DNA of 26,517 nt from SYIM01 sp041182885 (GCA_049423065.1 JBMSQB010000064.1:1-26517), one strand, 5' to 3'; positions 1 through 9,148 are shown, counted from the stretch's first letter. Notes: generated by a model from the letters alone, not told the origin. Numbers and translations are program-made.

Positions 1-84
1 GCGCGCCACCCGGCCCGACAGGGCGCGCACCGGCTGCGCATCGCCGAGCGCACCGGCGCGCCCAACCCGCCCGCCGGCCTCGCC
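1..84. other. Window edge, possible 3' tail of a convergent gene
   Basis: No gene can be assigned with confidence. On the plus strand one frame is open from the window edge to a TAG at 86-88, giving about 28 residues rich in Arg, Pro and Ala. That stop would interlock with the minus-strand aminotransferase stop (CTAG at 85-88), as is common for tightly packed convergent genes. It could equally be a non-coding gap. A short CTCGCC/GGCGAG dyad surrounds the stop without a T-tract. Confidence 0.2.
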
Positions 85-1431
85 CTAGGCGAGCCGGGAC
101 AGCACCGTGCGCAGCGTGGTGAAGAGGCGATCGATGTGCGAGGGTTCGATGATGAGCGGCGGCGACAGCGCAATGATGTCGCCCGTGACGCGGATCATGA
201 GACCCGCCTCGAAGGCCGACACCATGGCGTCGAAGGCCCGCGCGCCCGGTGCACCCGCCCGCGGTGCGAGTTCGATCGCACCGATCAGACCGATGTTGCG
301 GGTATCGATCACATTGGGCAGGCCGCGCATGCTGTGGACACCATCGGCCCAGGCCTCGGCCACCGTGCCTACCCGGGTGAGCAGTTGCTCGCGCTCGTAG
401 ATGTCGAGCGTGGCAATGCCGGCCGCGCACGCAAGCGGATGGCCGGAATAGGTGTACCCATGGAAAAGTTCGATCAGGTGCTCGGGCCCCTGCATGAAGG
501 CATCGTGGATCTCGTTCTTGGCAAACACCGCGCCCATTGGCACGGTGGCGTTGGTGAGTCCTTTGGCGGTGGTGAACAGATCGGGGCTCACGCCAAAATA
601 GTCGGTGGCAAACGGCGCACCGAGACGACCGAAGCCGGTGATGACCTCGTCGAAAATCAGCAGAATGCCGTGGCGCGTGCAGAGTTCGCGCAGGCGCTCC
701 AGATAGCCCTTGGGCGGCACCAGAACTCCGGTGGAGCCCGCCACCGGCTCGACGATGACCGCCGCAATGGTCTCGGCGCCGTGCAGCGTGACCAGACGCT
801 CCAGTTCATCGGCCAGATGTGCCCCCCACGCCGGCTGGCCGCGTGACCAGGCGTTGTGTTCCGGATTGTGGGTGTGGGGGAGATGGTCGACCGCGCCCAG
901 CAGATTGCCCGAGAACGCCCGCCGGTTGTTCACGATACCGCCCACCGAGATGCCGCCAAAGCCCACCCCGTGATAGCCGCGCTCGCGACCGATCAGTCGG
1001 GTGCGCTGGGCCTGCCCGCGTGCACGGTGATAGGCAAGCGCGATCTTGAGCGCAGTGTCTACCGCCTCGGAGCCGGAGTTGGTGAAGAACACCTTGCCGA
1101 AGCCCTCTGGCGCGATGCGCGTGAGCCGGGTGGCGAATTCGAAGCCGATGGGGTGACCAAACTGGAACGACGGCGCGAAATCAAGCATGGACGCCTGCTC
1201 GCCAACCGCGCGCGCGATCTCCTCGCGACCATGCCCGGCATTGACGCACCACAGGCCCGCGGTGCCGTCAAGAATTTCACGCCCGTCATCGGTCCAGTAA
1301 TGCATACCGCTCGCGCGCGCGAGCATGCGCGGGTTGGCTTTGAAGTTGCGATTGGCCGTGAAGGGCATCCACCACGACGACAGGTCGGGGGTGGTCATTG
1401 CATGGAGCGGGGTTTTGTCCGGGGCGTTCAC
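85..1431 (-). CDS. Class III aminotransferase, omega-amino acid:pyruvate type
   Basis: A 448-residue PLP-dependent class III (fold type I) aminotransferase. It most resembles omega-amino acid (beta-alanine):pyruvate aminotransferases, which move an amino group from a terminal amine to pyruvate, giving a semialdehyde and alanine in the cytoplasm. Visible signatures are the N-terminal WMPFTANRNFK block (21-31), the phosphate-binding NSGSEA (118-123), the cofactor Asp in FDEVITGFGRLG (D261) and the Schiff-base lysine in TTAKGLTNA (K290). Length is normal for the family. The start is GTG at 1431, with GGAG about 11 nt upstream; an ATG at 1398 lacks a ribosome site. It diverges from argE across an 87-base gap. 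The family is clear, but the exact amine substrate cannot be read from sequence. Confidence 0.93.
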   Translation of the reverse strand: MNAPDKTPLHAMTTPDLSSWWMPFTANRNFKANPRMLARASGMHYWTDDGREILDGTAGLWCVNAGHGREEIARAVGEQASMLDFAPSFQFGHPIGFEFATRLTRIAPEGFGKVFFTNSGSEAVDTALKIALAYHRARGQAQRTRLIGRERGYHGVGFGGISVGGIVNNRRAFSGNLLGAVDHLPHTHNPEHNAWSRGQPAWGAHLADELERLVTLHGAETIAAVIVEPVAGSTGVLVPPKGYLERLRELCTRHGILLIFDEVITGFGRLGAPFATDYFGVSPDLFTTAKGLTNATVPMGAVFAKNEIHDAFMQGPEHLIELFHGYTYSGHPLACAAGIATLDIYEREQLLTRVGTVAEAWADGVHSMRGLPNVIDTRNIGLIGAIELAPRAGAPGARAFDAMVSAFEAGLMIRVTGDIIALSPPLIIEPSHIDRLFTTLRTVLSRLA

Positions 1432-1518
1432 AGGGGGTCTCCAGGTGACGTCTACGAGCCTCCTATACTATTCCGAAAGCCCGAAACTGCCCAGCGGATC
1501 ATCCCGCCAGGAGCCCGC

Positions 1519-2694
1519 ATGACGCTTCCCGCCACCATCGACACGCTGCGTACGCTCGTCGCCTTTGACACCGTCAGCGCCAACAGCAACATGGCCCTGA
1601 TCGACTGGGTGGCCAACCGGTTGGCCGACCACGGCGTTCGCGCCACCGTGCAGCACGCGCCCGAGCCCGGCAAGGCCAATCTGTTCGCCACCATCGGGCC
1701 GGCCGATCGGGGCGGCCTCATGCTGTCAGGTCACTCCGATGTGGTGCCGGTCGCCGGGCAGGCCTGGTCCACCGATCCGTTTTCGCTCACCGAACGCGAA
1801 GGCAGTCTTTATGCACGCGGTTCGGCCGACATGAAGGGCTTTATCGCCTGCGTGGTCGAGGCCGTGCCCCGCTTCATCGAAGCCCGCCTCGACACACCGA
1901 TCCATATCGCGCTTTCCTACAACGAAGAAACCAACATGGGCGGCATGCGCCAGCTCGCCGGGCAGCTGGCCAGCGCGCCGGCCAGACCGCAGGCCTGCAT
2001 CATCGGCGAGCCCACGTCGATGCGGGTTGTGGTGGCGAACAAGGGTGCTGCCGGTTACCGGGTTCGCGTGCGCGGCCACTCCGTGCATTCTTCGCTTCGC
2101 GACAGCGGTGTGTCGGCGGTTGAGGTGGCTGCGCGCATCATCGTCTACTGCCAGCAAATTCAGGATCGCATGCGGGCAGCCGCGCGGCACGACGGATTCG
2201 AGTTTCCGCACACCAGCATCCACGTCGGCCGCATCCAGGGCGGCACGGCACACAACATCACCGCCAAGGATTGCGAATTCCTGCTCGAGATCCGGGCACT
2301 GCCCGGCGCCACAGCGGCCGAGCTGTTGACCGAAATCAAAGCCTGGTGCGACAGCCAGCTGCTGCCTGGCATGCGCGCCGTGGAACCAGGATGCTTCATC
2401 GAATTTGATGAAATCTTCGACACCCCGGCGCTCGACGAGCGGGGCAACACCTACCTCGCCCAGGCCATCGCACCGCTTTGCGGGCATTCCGGCGTCGGGC
2501 GCGTGAGCTTCGGTACCGAGGGCGGCATCCTGCAGGGAATCGGCATCCCGACCATCATCTGCGGCCCAGGCCGGATCGCGGTGGCCCATCAGCCCGATGA
2601 ATGCGTCGAGATCGAGCAGCTTGGGCAATGCACAAGCTTCCTGGACACCCTGATCGAACGTCTGCGCCGCGAGCCCCTCACGCAGGCTGCCTGA
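1519..2694 (+). CDS. argE: Acetylornithine deacetylase (ArgE, M20A)
   Basis: A 391-residue M20-family metallohydrolase predicted to release acetate from N2-acetyl-L-ornithine in arginine biosynthesis. Metal and catalytic residues are in place: H72 and D74 in SGHSDVVPV, D104 in GSADMKG, the general base E136 with E137 in YNEE, and E164 in GEPT. The dimerisation lid follows, with GHSVHSS near residues 188-194, and a late metal-ligand His lies near the C terminus (VAHQPDE). The ATG at 1519 is preceded by AGGAG (1509-1513), which fixes the start; the frame is open further upstream only as antisense to the aminotransferase. A related M20 amidase specificity is possible, but the whole-length pattern fits proteobacterial ArgE well. 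No other arginine gene is nearby. Confidence 0.92.
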   Translation: MTLPATIDTLRTLVAFDTVSANSNMALIDWVANRLADHGVRATVQHAPEPGKANLFATIGPADRGGLMLSGHSDVVPVAGQAWSTDPFSLTEREGSLYARGSADMKGFIACVVEAVPRFIEARLDTPIHIALSYNEETNMGGMRQLAGQLASAPARPQACIIGEPTSMRVVVANKGAAGYRVRVRGHSVHSSLRDSGVSAVEVAARIIVYCQQIQDRMRAAARHDGFEFPHTSIHVGRIQGGTAHNITAKDCEFLLEIRALPGATAAELLTEIKAWCDSQLLPGMRAVEPGCFIEFDEIFDTPALDERGNTYLAQAIAPLCGHSGVGRVSFGTEGGILQGIGIPTIICGPGRIAVAHQPDECVEIEQLGQCTSFLDTLIERLRREPLTQAA

Positions 2695-2763
2695 CGAGCG
2701 GCACCGCGTGGGCGTGAGCCCGCGCAAAGCGTGCGCGCGCGAGGAAGCGCAGCATCGGCCGCC

Positions 2764-3546
2764 ATGGCCGACATTCTTCCCTTTCCCTGCCCGCAGACAG
2801 CCTCTCGACCGCCACCGGGTGATCCCGTGCGTGACCACGCGTCACAGCGCGTCTATCGCGCCCGCGGCCTGACGCGCACATATCGCAGCGGCGAGTCAGA
2901 AGTCTTTGCCCTGCGCGGCGTGGATCTGGACGTGCTGGCTGGCGAATTCGTGGTGCTGCTCGGGCCCTCGGGCAGCGGCAAGTCAACGCTCCTCAACCTG
3001 CTGGGCGGACTTGATTCGCCCAGCAGCGGCGAACTGGTCTGGCGCGATCTGGACCTCGCCCACGCGAGCGAGGCGGAGCGCACGCTTTACCGCCGACAGC
3101 ACGTGGGCTTCGTGTTTCAGTTCTACAACCTGATCGCGAGCCTGGATGCCCGCGAAAACGTTGAGCTGGTGACCGATCTGGTCGAGGCTTCGATCACAGC
3201 CGCCGACGCACTCGAGCGGGTCGGCCTTGCCCATCGTCAACACCACTTCCCGTCGCAGTTGTCGGGTGGTGAGCAGCAGCGGGTCGCAATCGCCCGCGCC
3301 ATCGCCAAGCGCCCGGACGTCCTGCTCTGCGACGAGCCCACGGGCGCACTCGACTATCCCACCGGCAAGCTGGTGCTCGAGGTGATCGAACGCGTCAACC
3401 GTGAGACCGGCACGACCACACTCGTGATCACGCACAACGCAGCGATTGCGGGCATGGCCGACCGCGTGCTGCGACTTGCCGACGGGCGGATCGTTTCGGA
3501 TCAGCGCAACGCCAGGCGGCTGTCGCCCGCCGAGCTCAGCTGGTGA
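2764..3546 (+). CDS. ABC transporter ATPase (MacB/LolD-like)
   Basis: A 260-residue ATPase of the MacB/LolD/DevA class that would power the FtsX-type permease encoded immediately downstream. Motifs, numbered from ATG 2764: Walker A GPSGSGKST (K73), Q-loop VFQ (Q119), signature LSGGEQQR (166-173), Walker B LLCDEPTGALD (D190, E191) and H-loop H224. The start is uncertain: GTG 2731, ATG 2764 and GTG 2827 are all in frame, and none has a strong ribosome site at the right distance. The 2827 start would give a length nearer to typical relatives. Its stop overlaps the permease start (GTGA at 3543-3546), so translation is probably coupled. It lies 69 bases after argE, apparently as the first gene of a three-gene export cassette. 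Confidence 0.9.
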   Translation: MADILPFPCPQTASRPPPGDPVRDHASQRVYRARGLTRTYRSGESEVFALRGVDLDVLAGEFVVLLGPSGSGKSTLLNLLGGLDSPSSGELVWRDLDLAHASEAERTLYRRQHVGFVFQFYNLIASLDARENVELVTDLVEASITAADALERVGLAHRQHHFPSQLSGGEQQRVAIARAIAKRPDVLLCDEPTGALDYPTGKLVLEVIERVNRETGTTTLVITHNAAIAGMADRVLRLADGRIVSDQRNARRLSPAELSW

Positions 3547-5903
3547 ACATGGCCCGCGCGCTCGACCGGATGCTCTGGCGCGACCTGATCGCATTGCGGA
3601 TGCAGTCGATCACGATTGCACTGGTGATCGCAGCCGGTACCGCGGCGTTTGTCGCCACCATGTCGACCCACGCGTCGCTCACCCATGCGCGCGACGCCTA
3701 TTACACCCAGTCGCGGTTTGCCGAGCTTTTCGTGCGGCTGCGCCAGGCGCCGATTGCGTTGAGCGAATCGATCGCTGCACTGCCCGGCGTGGCGGCAATC
3801 CTGACCGGGCAAACCCACGCGGCCCGGATTGCCCTGGATGGCGTGGAGGACCTCCTGTCGGCGCGTCTGCTCAATCTGCCCGACCATCAGGAGGTCAATG
3901 CGCTCACGCTGCGCGCGGGTCGTTGGCCCGACCCCGGCTCGTCCGAAATTTTGCTGGGCGAGGCATTCGCCAGTCGGCGCGGGCTCGCGCCGGGAGCCAC
4001 CCTGCATGCGGTGATCAATGGGCGCGATCAGGCACTCACGATCGCCGGCATCGCCGCATCCCCCGAGTTTCTGATCGGCGTGAGCGAAGGCGGCATGGCG
4101 GATGACCGTACCTTTGCAATCATCTGGATGGACGGCGAACGGCTGGCAGCGGCTTTCGGGGCGCGGTCGAGCTTCAATACGCTTGCCGTGAAGCTCGCGC
4201 GCGACGGTTCGGTGCGGGCAGTGAAAGCCGAGCTCGATCATCTGCTCGAGCGCTATGGTTCGCGCGGAGCATTCGACCGCAGCGAGCAGCCGTCGCATCG
4301 GGCCCTCACCCAGGAGATCAATGAGCAGCGGGTATTTGCCATGGTGCTGCCCACGATCTTTCTCGCGGTTGCGGTATTCATTCTCCATGTGGTGCTGAGC
4401 CGGGTCGTGGGCACCCAACGGGACCGGATCGCAACGCTCAAAGCCCTGGGCTATCCGTCACTGAGCATCGCGGGCCACTATCTGCTGCTGGCTGCGCTGG
4501 TGGCGCTGGCGGGAAACGTCATCGGCATTGTGGCTGGCAAGGCGCTGGGCGCCTGGATGACCGGACTCTTCACCAACATCTTCCGGATTCCCGACTCCAG
4601 CCATCGGATCGAGATCTGGATTGCTGTGCTGCCAGCGCTGGTTTCAAGTGCGGGGGCCCTCGGAGCAGCCGCACTCGCCGTGCGTGAAGTGCTCAAGCTG
4701 TCAGCAGCCGAAGCGATGCAACCGCCGGCGCCGCCCGCGTACCGGCACCGTGCCGCCCGCCCGGGCGAAGCGCGCTCGCACCTGGCGCCCGCCACCCTGA
4801 TGATCGCGCGCTCGGTGATGCGACGCCCGGTTCGCTCGACGCTCACCATGCTGGGCATGTCGGGGGCGATTGCAATCCTGGTGGCGGGCAGCTGGTGGCG
4901 CGATGCCTTTGAACACATGATCGGACTGCACTTTGGCGTTGCGATGCCCGCCGACCTCCATCTGGGGATCACGCGCGCGGTCCCCGATCGGGTGATGCAC
5001 GAAGTCTCGCGGCTTCCCGGCGTACTGCAGGCCGAGACCCGGCGCGCCGTCGCGGTGAGAATCGGACACGGCACGCGCGCCGAGCGCGTCGCCCTGGAGA
5101 CGCTTGCCGACCAGCCCCGACTGCGTCAGCCGATCGACGCCAACGGGCAGCCGGTCGCGCCGCCGGTCGCCGGTCTGATGCTGGGTAACCGGCTCGCTCA
5201 GACGCTGGGAGTGAGGCCGGGCGACAGCGTCCAGGTGGAATTTCTGGAGGGAAGGCAGCGGATCCGCGACATCCCGGTGGGCGCGGTCTATGACGAGCCG
5301 ATGGGGCGCAGCGCATTCCTTTCCGAGCCCGAGCTGCGCGCGGCCACCGGCGACGGCATACAGACCTCACTCATCGCGCTGCGGATTGCACGCGACCAGC
5401 AAGCCGGGTTGATCGCCGCGCTCAGAAAGCTTCCCGCGGTAACCGGCGTTTTCGACAAGCACGCGCTGATCGCGCATATCCGCGCCAACGCCGAACGCAA
5501 CCTGCTCGTCTTCACCGGTGTGCTGAGCGTGTTCGCAGCCGCCATCGCAGCGGGCGTGGTCTACAACAGCGCCCGGATCGCACTCGCCGAGCGGCGCTGG
5601 GAGCTCGCCACGCTGCGCGTACTGGGCATGACGCAGCCCGAGGTGAGCCGTCTGCTGCTGGGTGAGCTCGCGCTTCAGAGTCTCCTTGCGATTCCGGTGG
5701 GCTGCGTGGCCGGGCGCCTGCTTGCCGGGTTGCTGGTCGAGATGATGAGCGCCGAGACCTTCACCATCCCGGTCACGATCCTGCCGCGCACTTACGTCTG
5801 GGCGATTGGCGTCATGCTCCTCACAGGCGCAGCAAGCGCCTTTGCCGTGCATCGTCGTCTGTCGCGACTGGATCTGATTGCCGTGCTGAAGACTCGCGAG
5901 TAA
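3543..5903 (+). CDS. ABC transporter permease, duplicated FtsX domains
   Basis: A 786-residue inner-membrane permease of the FtsX/MacB superfamily. One N-terminal helix (about 18-38) is followed by a periplasmic domain and a first FtsX bundle (about 265-378, containing GTQRDRIATLKALGYP). A second helix near 436-452 leads to another periplasmic domain and a second FtsX bundle (about 658-775, containing ERRWELATLRVLGMT). The two cytosolic 'LKALG' and 'LRVLG' coupling segments are hallmarks of this family. GTG 3543 overlaps the ATPase stop; ATG 3549 is an alternative. The gene ends 4 bases before the adaptor gene. The duplicated form resembles lipoprotein or drug/lipid exporters; substrate unknown. 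Confidence 0.9.
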   Translation: MNMARALDRMLWRDLIALRMQSITIALVIAAGTAAFVATMSTHASLTHARDAYYTQSRFAELFVRLRQAPIALSESIAALPGVAAILTGQTHAARIALDGVEDLLSARLLNLPDHQEVNALTLRAGRWPDPGSSEILLGEAFASRRGLAPGATLHAVINGRDQALTIAGIAASPEFLIGVSEGGMADDRTFAIIWMDGERLAAAFGARSSFNTLAVKLARDGSVRAVKAELDHLLERYGSRGAFDRSEQPSHRALTQEINEQRVFAMVLPTIFLAVAVFILHVVLSRVVGTQRDRIATLKALGYPSLSIAGHYLLLAALVALAGNVIGIVAGKALGAWMTGLFTNIFRIPDSSHRIEIWIAVLPALVSSAGALGAAALAVREVLKLSAAEAMQPPAPPAYRHRAARPGEARSHLAPATLMIARSVMRRPVRSTLTMLGMSGAIAILVAGSWWRDAFEHMIGLHFGVAMPADLHLGITRAVPDRVMHEVSRLPGVLQAETRRAVAVRIGHGTRAERVALETLADQPRLRQPIDANGQPVAPPVAGLMLGNRLAQTLGVRPGDSVQVEFLEGRQRIRDIPVGAVYDEPMGRSAFLSEPELRAATGDGIQTSLIALRIARDQQAGLIAALRKLPAVTGVFDKHALIAHIRANAERNLLVFTGVLSVFAAAIAAGVVYNSARIALAERRWELATLRVLGMTQPEVSRLLLGELALQSLLAIPVGCVAGRLLAGLLVEMMSAETFTIPVTILPRTYVWAIGVMLLTGAASAFAVHRRLSRLDLIAVLKTRE

Positions 5904-5907
5904 GCCG

Positions 5908-7113
5908 ATGCGCCAGCGCACTGTATGGCTCGGCATCCTCGCACTCGCTCTGCTAGGCGGGGGGCTGTGGGCGGCGCTGCGTCCGCAGCCATTGGAAGTG
6001 GATGCCGTGCCGGCCAGCCGCGCCCGCTTCGAGCGTACGGTCGACGACGAGGGTCGAACGCGGGTCCGGGACCGGTATGTGCTGAGCGCGCCGGTCAGTG
6101 GCCGCCTGCTCCGTCCGTTGGTGAAGGTCGGCGACAGCGTCACGCCGGGCGAGCCGCTTTTCACTCTCCTGCCCCAGGACCCCACGCTGATCGACCGGCG
6201 CACCGGTGCTGCGCTCGCTGCCCGGGCCGACGCCGCACGGGCAGCGCTCGCCCGGGCGCATGCCGAAGCCGCACGGGCCCGCACCGCCGAAACGCTCGCC
6301 CGATCCGATGCCCAGCGTACAGCCGGCCTCGCCGGACGCGGCTTCATTTCCGATGCGGCGCGCGAGAGCGCAGAGCTCACGCTGCGAGAGCGCGAGCAGG
6401 CCAGGATCGCCGCCGACCATGCCGAGTCGGTCGCCAGCTTCGAACTGATTGCTGCCACGGCCGCCCTGCAACGCGCGGGCGGCACTCGGCCCGGGTCGCC
6501 GGAAGAAGTCTGGCGGATTGCCTCGCCAACCACCGGTCAGCTCCTGCGGCTGATGCATGACAGCGAGCAGCCAGTGGCCGCTGGCGCGCCGCTGGCCGAG
6601 ATTGGTGACATCAACCACCTCGAGGTGGTGGTCGATGTGCTGAGCGCCGAGGCGGCCGAGGTCCGCCCCGGGCAACTCGCGCGCCTGTCGCTTGCTCGCG
6701 GCGAACCGCCGCTCGAAGGTCGCGTTCGACGCGTCGAACCGGTGGCCAACACCCGCATATCGGCACTTGGCATCGATGAGCAACGCGTCCCGGTGCTGAT
6801 CGATCTCCCACCAACCGGGCAGCTCATGCCTGGCGATGGCTGGCGAGTGGACGCTTCGATCGTGGTCCAGAGCCTCACCGACGTGCTGGTGGTACCGGCA
6901 GGCGTGCTGGTCCGCCAGCGCGGCCGCTGGCAGGTCTTCGTCATTGAGGGTTCGGTTGCGCGCGCACGCACCGTGACCCTTGGCGGGATCAACGCGCGAG
7001 CAGCCTGGATACGCGACGGCGTATCGGCAGGCGAAAACCTGGTCCTGCATCCACCCGATGCACTGGTCGACGGAGGACCGGTCCGGCTCCGGCGCAAGCC
7101 CGACACCCAATGA
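5908..7113 (+). CDS. HlyD-family periplasmic adaptor subunit
   Basis: A 401-residue membrane-fusion protein that would link the upstream ABC permease to the periplasm or outer membrane. It has one N-terminal membrane anchor (about 7-24) and a first biotinyl/lipoyl half containing SAPVSGRLLRPLVKVGDSV (19 residues, about 59-77). A long Ala/Arg/Glu-rich coiled coil (about 95-175) precedes the second lipoyl half (IASPTTGQLLRL) and C-terminal beta-barrel and membrane-proximal domains. It follows the permease by 4 bases. No outer-membrane TolC-type channel is present in the window, so the third partner must be encoded elsewhere. The 62-base gap after it separates this cassette from the ccm locus. 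Confidence 0.9.
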   Translation: MRQRTVWLGILALALLGGGLWAALRPQPLEVDAVPASRARFERTVDDEGRTRVRDRYVLSAPVSGRLLRPLVKVGDSVTPGEPLFTLLPQDPTLIDRRTGAALAARADAARAALARAHAEAARARTAETLARSDAQRTAGLAGRGFISDAARESAELTLREREQARIAADHAESVASFELIAATAALQRAGGTRPGSPEEVWRIASPTTGQLLRLMHDSEQPVAAGAPLAEIGDINHLEVVVDVLSAEAAEVRPGQLARLSLARGEPPLEGRVRRVEPVANTRISALGIDEQRVPVLIDLPPTGQLMPGDGWRVDASIVVQSLTDVLVVPAGVLVRQRGRWQVFVIEGSVARARTVTLGGINARAAWIRDGVSAGENLVLHPPDALVDGGPVRLRRKPDTQ

Positions 7114-7175
7114 CCGTGTGAGACAATCCGGGCGACTCAACTGCCTGCAGACCACCGCGCTGCGCACCCCGCCCG

Positions 7176-8438
7176 ATGCTGCTCTGGACCCTCGTAGGTT
7201 GCCTCACAATCGCGGCGTTGTTGCCGGTTCTTTGGCCGCTGCTCATGCGCCGCGCGTCGGTCCCATCCGCAGCCGGCGCCGACGCGGATCCGCTGGTAGC
7301 GGTCTACCGCGACCGGCAACGCGAAATCGAACGCGAGCGGGCGGCGGGCCGCTTGAGCGCCGATGAAGCCCGCACGGCCGTTGATGAACTGGTCGCACAA
7401 ATGGCGCGCGAACTGCCCGAGGAGTCCGCACCAACGGCCCCCACCCCGCAGAGCACCGGCTCCGCTGCGGCCAGAGGCGCGGCGATCGCCATTGCCCTGC
7501 TGGTGCCGGCCGCATCACTCATGGTGTATCTCGCGCTCGGTGCGCCCGAACTCGCCACCGACGAAATCGCGGTTGCCGACGGCGAAATTGACGAGCGCAA
7601 ACTCGACCAGATGATTACAGACCTGGAGCGCCGCGTGCGCGGGAACCCCGACGACGGCGAGGCCTGGATGATGCTTGCGGGCGCACGCAAGTTTCGCGGT
7701 CAACCCGCCGAGGCCAACCAGGCTTTCGAAGAAGCATTGCGCCGGGTGCCGCCCAGCGCCCGGCTACTCGCCGAATTCGCAGAGTCGCTCGCGATCACCC
7801 GTGACGGGCGCTTCGACGGTCGGCCGTTCGCACTCCTTGAACAGGCGCTTCGGCTTGATCCCGATGATCCGAAGGCGATCGCCCTGATGGGTGCAGCGCA
7901 ATTCCAGGCCGGCAACCTGGCGGCTGCGCGTGGCCATCTGAAGCGGCTCCTTGATTCCATGCCGCCCGACCAGCAACAACGCGACGCGCTGCGCGACGTG
8001 CTCGCGCGAATCGATGCCCGGATCGCAGCCGGCGACGGCGCGCCCTCCCCCGCCGATGCCACGCCCGCCAGCCGGGCAGCAACGACCGGCGCTGAAGCCG
8101 TATCGGGCCGGGTGGAACTCGACCCTTCACTCGCCGAACGCGCCAAAGCGGCTCGCACGCTGTTCGTCGTGGCGCGCAGCCCCGCCGGTCCACGCGTGCC
8201 GTTTGCGGTGCTGCGGATTGACAACCCCTCGCTGCCGCTTGACTTCCGCCTCGACGACTCGCTCGCCATGGATCCCTCGCGGCGTCTCTCGGGCGCCGAT
8301 CAGGTGGTGATCGAGGTTCGTCTGAGCGCAAGCGGCAACGCCATCCGACAGCCCGGCGACCTCTTTGGCGAATCGAAAATCGTCCGCCCCGGCGAGCAGG
8401 GCTTGAGCCTGCGCATCAATCAGGTCATCCAGCCGTGA
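7176..8438 (+). CDS. ccmI: Cytochrome c maturation protein CcmI
   Basis: A 420-residue CcmI/CycH homologue, the apocytochrome c chaperone of the System I heme-ligation complex. Two membrane segments (about 1-22 and 101-121) flank a cytoplasmic loop with a leucine-zipper-like helix (DRQREIERERAAGRLS). A periplasmic TPR region (about 150-262, with NPDDGEAWMMLAGA and LDPDDPKAIALMGAAQFQAG) follows. The C-terminal beta-rich domain (about 305-420) is typical of long CcmI proteins. It comes first in the locus, before ccmA, whereas the enteric order ends with H and I. The stop overlaps the ccmA GTG (8435-8438), so the genes are one transcription unit. Confidence 0.9.
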   Translation: MLLWTLVGCLTIAALLPVLWPLLMRRASVPSAAGADADPLVAVYRDRQREIERERAAGRLSADEARTAVDELVAQMARELPEESAPTAPTPQSTGSAAARGAAIAIALLVPAASLMVYLALGAPELATDEIAVADGEIDERKLDQMITDLERRVRGNPDDGEAWMMLAGARKFRGQPAEANQAFEEALRRVPPSARLLAEFAESLAITRDGRFDGRPFALLEQALRLDPDDPKAIALMGAAQFQAGNLAAARGHLKRLLDSMPPDQQQRDALRDVLARIDARIAAGDGAPSPADATPASRAATTGAEAVSGRVELDPSLAERAKAARTLFVVARSPAGPRVPFAVLRIDNPSLPLDFRLDDSLAMDPSRRLSGADQVVIEVRLSASGNAIRQPGDLFGESKIVRPGEQGLSLRINQVIQP

Positions 8439-9148
8439 CACAGGCAAGCCCCGGCACCCGCTCGGAATGGGGTTCGCCCGAGCCAGCCGAGTCGGGCCTC
8501 GCGGTCGACGCCCTGCGCTGCGTCGCGGGCTACCGTCTTCTGTTTGACTCGCTCAGTTTTCAGCTGCCGCCAGGCCGCTGGCTGCGGCGCACCGGCCCCA
8601 CGGGCGCCGGCATGGCCACGCTGCGGCGGGCGCGGGCCGGGCGCGGCCGGCCAGCGGCGGGTGAGATCCGCTGGAACGGCGCACTGCGCGAGCCGGGTTC
8701 TGCCGAATGGCATTCGGTCATGCTTTACCAGGGCCACTCCGCAGGCTGGAAGGACACCTTCAGTGCTCGAGACAACCTCGCGCTTCAGCGGGCACTCGAC
8801 GGCGGCCTGCAGCCGGGCGACGGATGGTCAGAAATCGACGAACTCCTCGAACGGTGCGGTCTGCAGTCGCGCACCAGCCTGTCGTTCGCGCGCCTGTCGG
8901 CCGGACAGCGGCACCGCCTGTCGCTCGCGCGGCTGGCTGGCGCAAAGCGCAGCCTCTGGCTGCTCGATGAACCCACCACCGCGCTCGATAGCGCCGGCCA
9001 GGCGCTGTTCGGACGACTCCTCTCCGAACACCTTGCACGCGGCGGCTGCGCCGTGATCGCCACCCATCTGCCCATCGCCTGCGATCAGGTTGCGGTCGAA
9101 CTGGATCTGGGCACGCGCAGCGGCACCGCCCCGAGCGGCCAGCACTGA
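8435..9148 (+). CDS. ccmA: Heme ABC exporter ATPase CcmA with degenerate Walker A
   Basis: A 237-residue CcmA, the ATPase of the CcmABCD complex that releases heme-loaded CcmE. The second half is intact: Q-loop Q99, signature LSAGQRHR (154-161), Walker B LWLLDEPTTALD (D178, E179) and H-loop H211. The Walker A loop is not. Residues 54-61 read GPTGAGMA, so the essential Lys is Met60 and the following Ser/Thr is Ala61. Around it, Arg sits where hydrophobic residues are normal (R52, R64, R67, R70). As encoded, ATP binding and hydrolysis should fail. The affected stretch (about 8582-8653) is extremely GC-rich, so consensus error is a live alternative. GTG 8435 overlaps the ccmI stop, and TGATG joins it to ccmB. 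Confidence 0.85.
   Translation: MTQASPGTRSEWGSPEPAESGLAVDALRCVAGYRLLFDSLSFQLPPGRWLRRTGPTGAGMATLRRARAGRGRPAAGEIRWNGALREPGSAEWHSVMLYQGHSAGWKDTFSARDNLALQRALDGGLQPGDGWSEIDELLERCGLQSRTSLSFARLSAGQRHRLSLARLAGAKRSLWLLDEPTTALDSAGQALFGRLLSEHLARGGCAVIATHLPIACDQVAVELDLGTRSGTAPSGQH

Noticed and set aside
75..95. Hairpin around the aminotransferase stop as a terminator
   Set aside because: The stem is only 6 bp with a 3-base loop and no T-tract.
136..846. Long open plus-strand frame opposite the aminotransferase
   Set aside because: It is antisense to a gene with full PLP-enzyme motifs; its protein is Arg/Gly/His-rich with no recognisable domain. High GC makes such shadow frames common.
1464..1469. TATACT as a -10 element for argE
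   Set aside because: No recognisable -35 element lies at 16-18 bases upstream, so the promoter could not be supported.
1726..2838. 370-residue minus-strand frame opposite argE
   Set aside because: argE carries all metal ligands and a ribosome site; the opposite frame has no motif and typical antisense composition.
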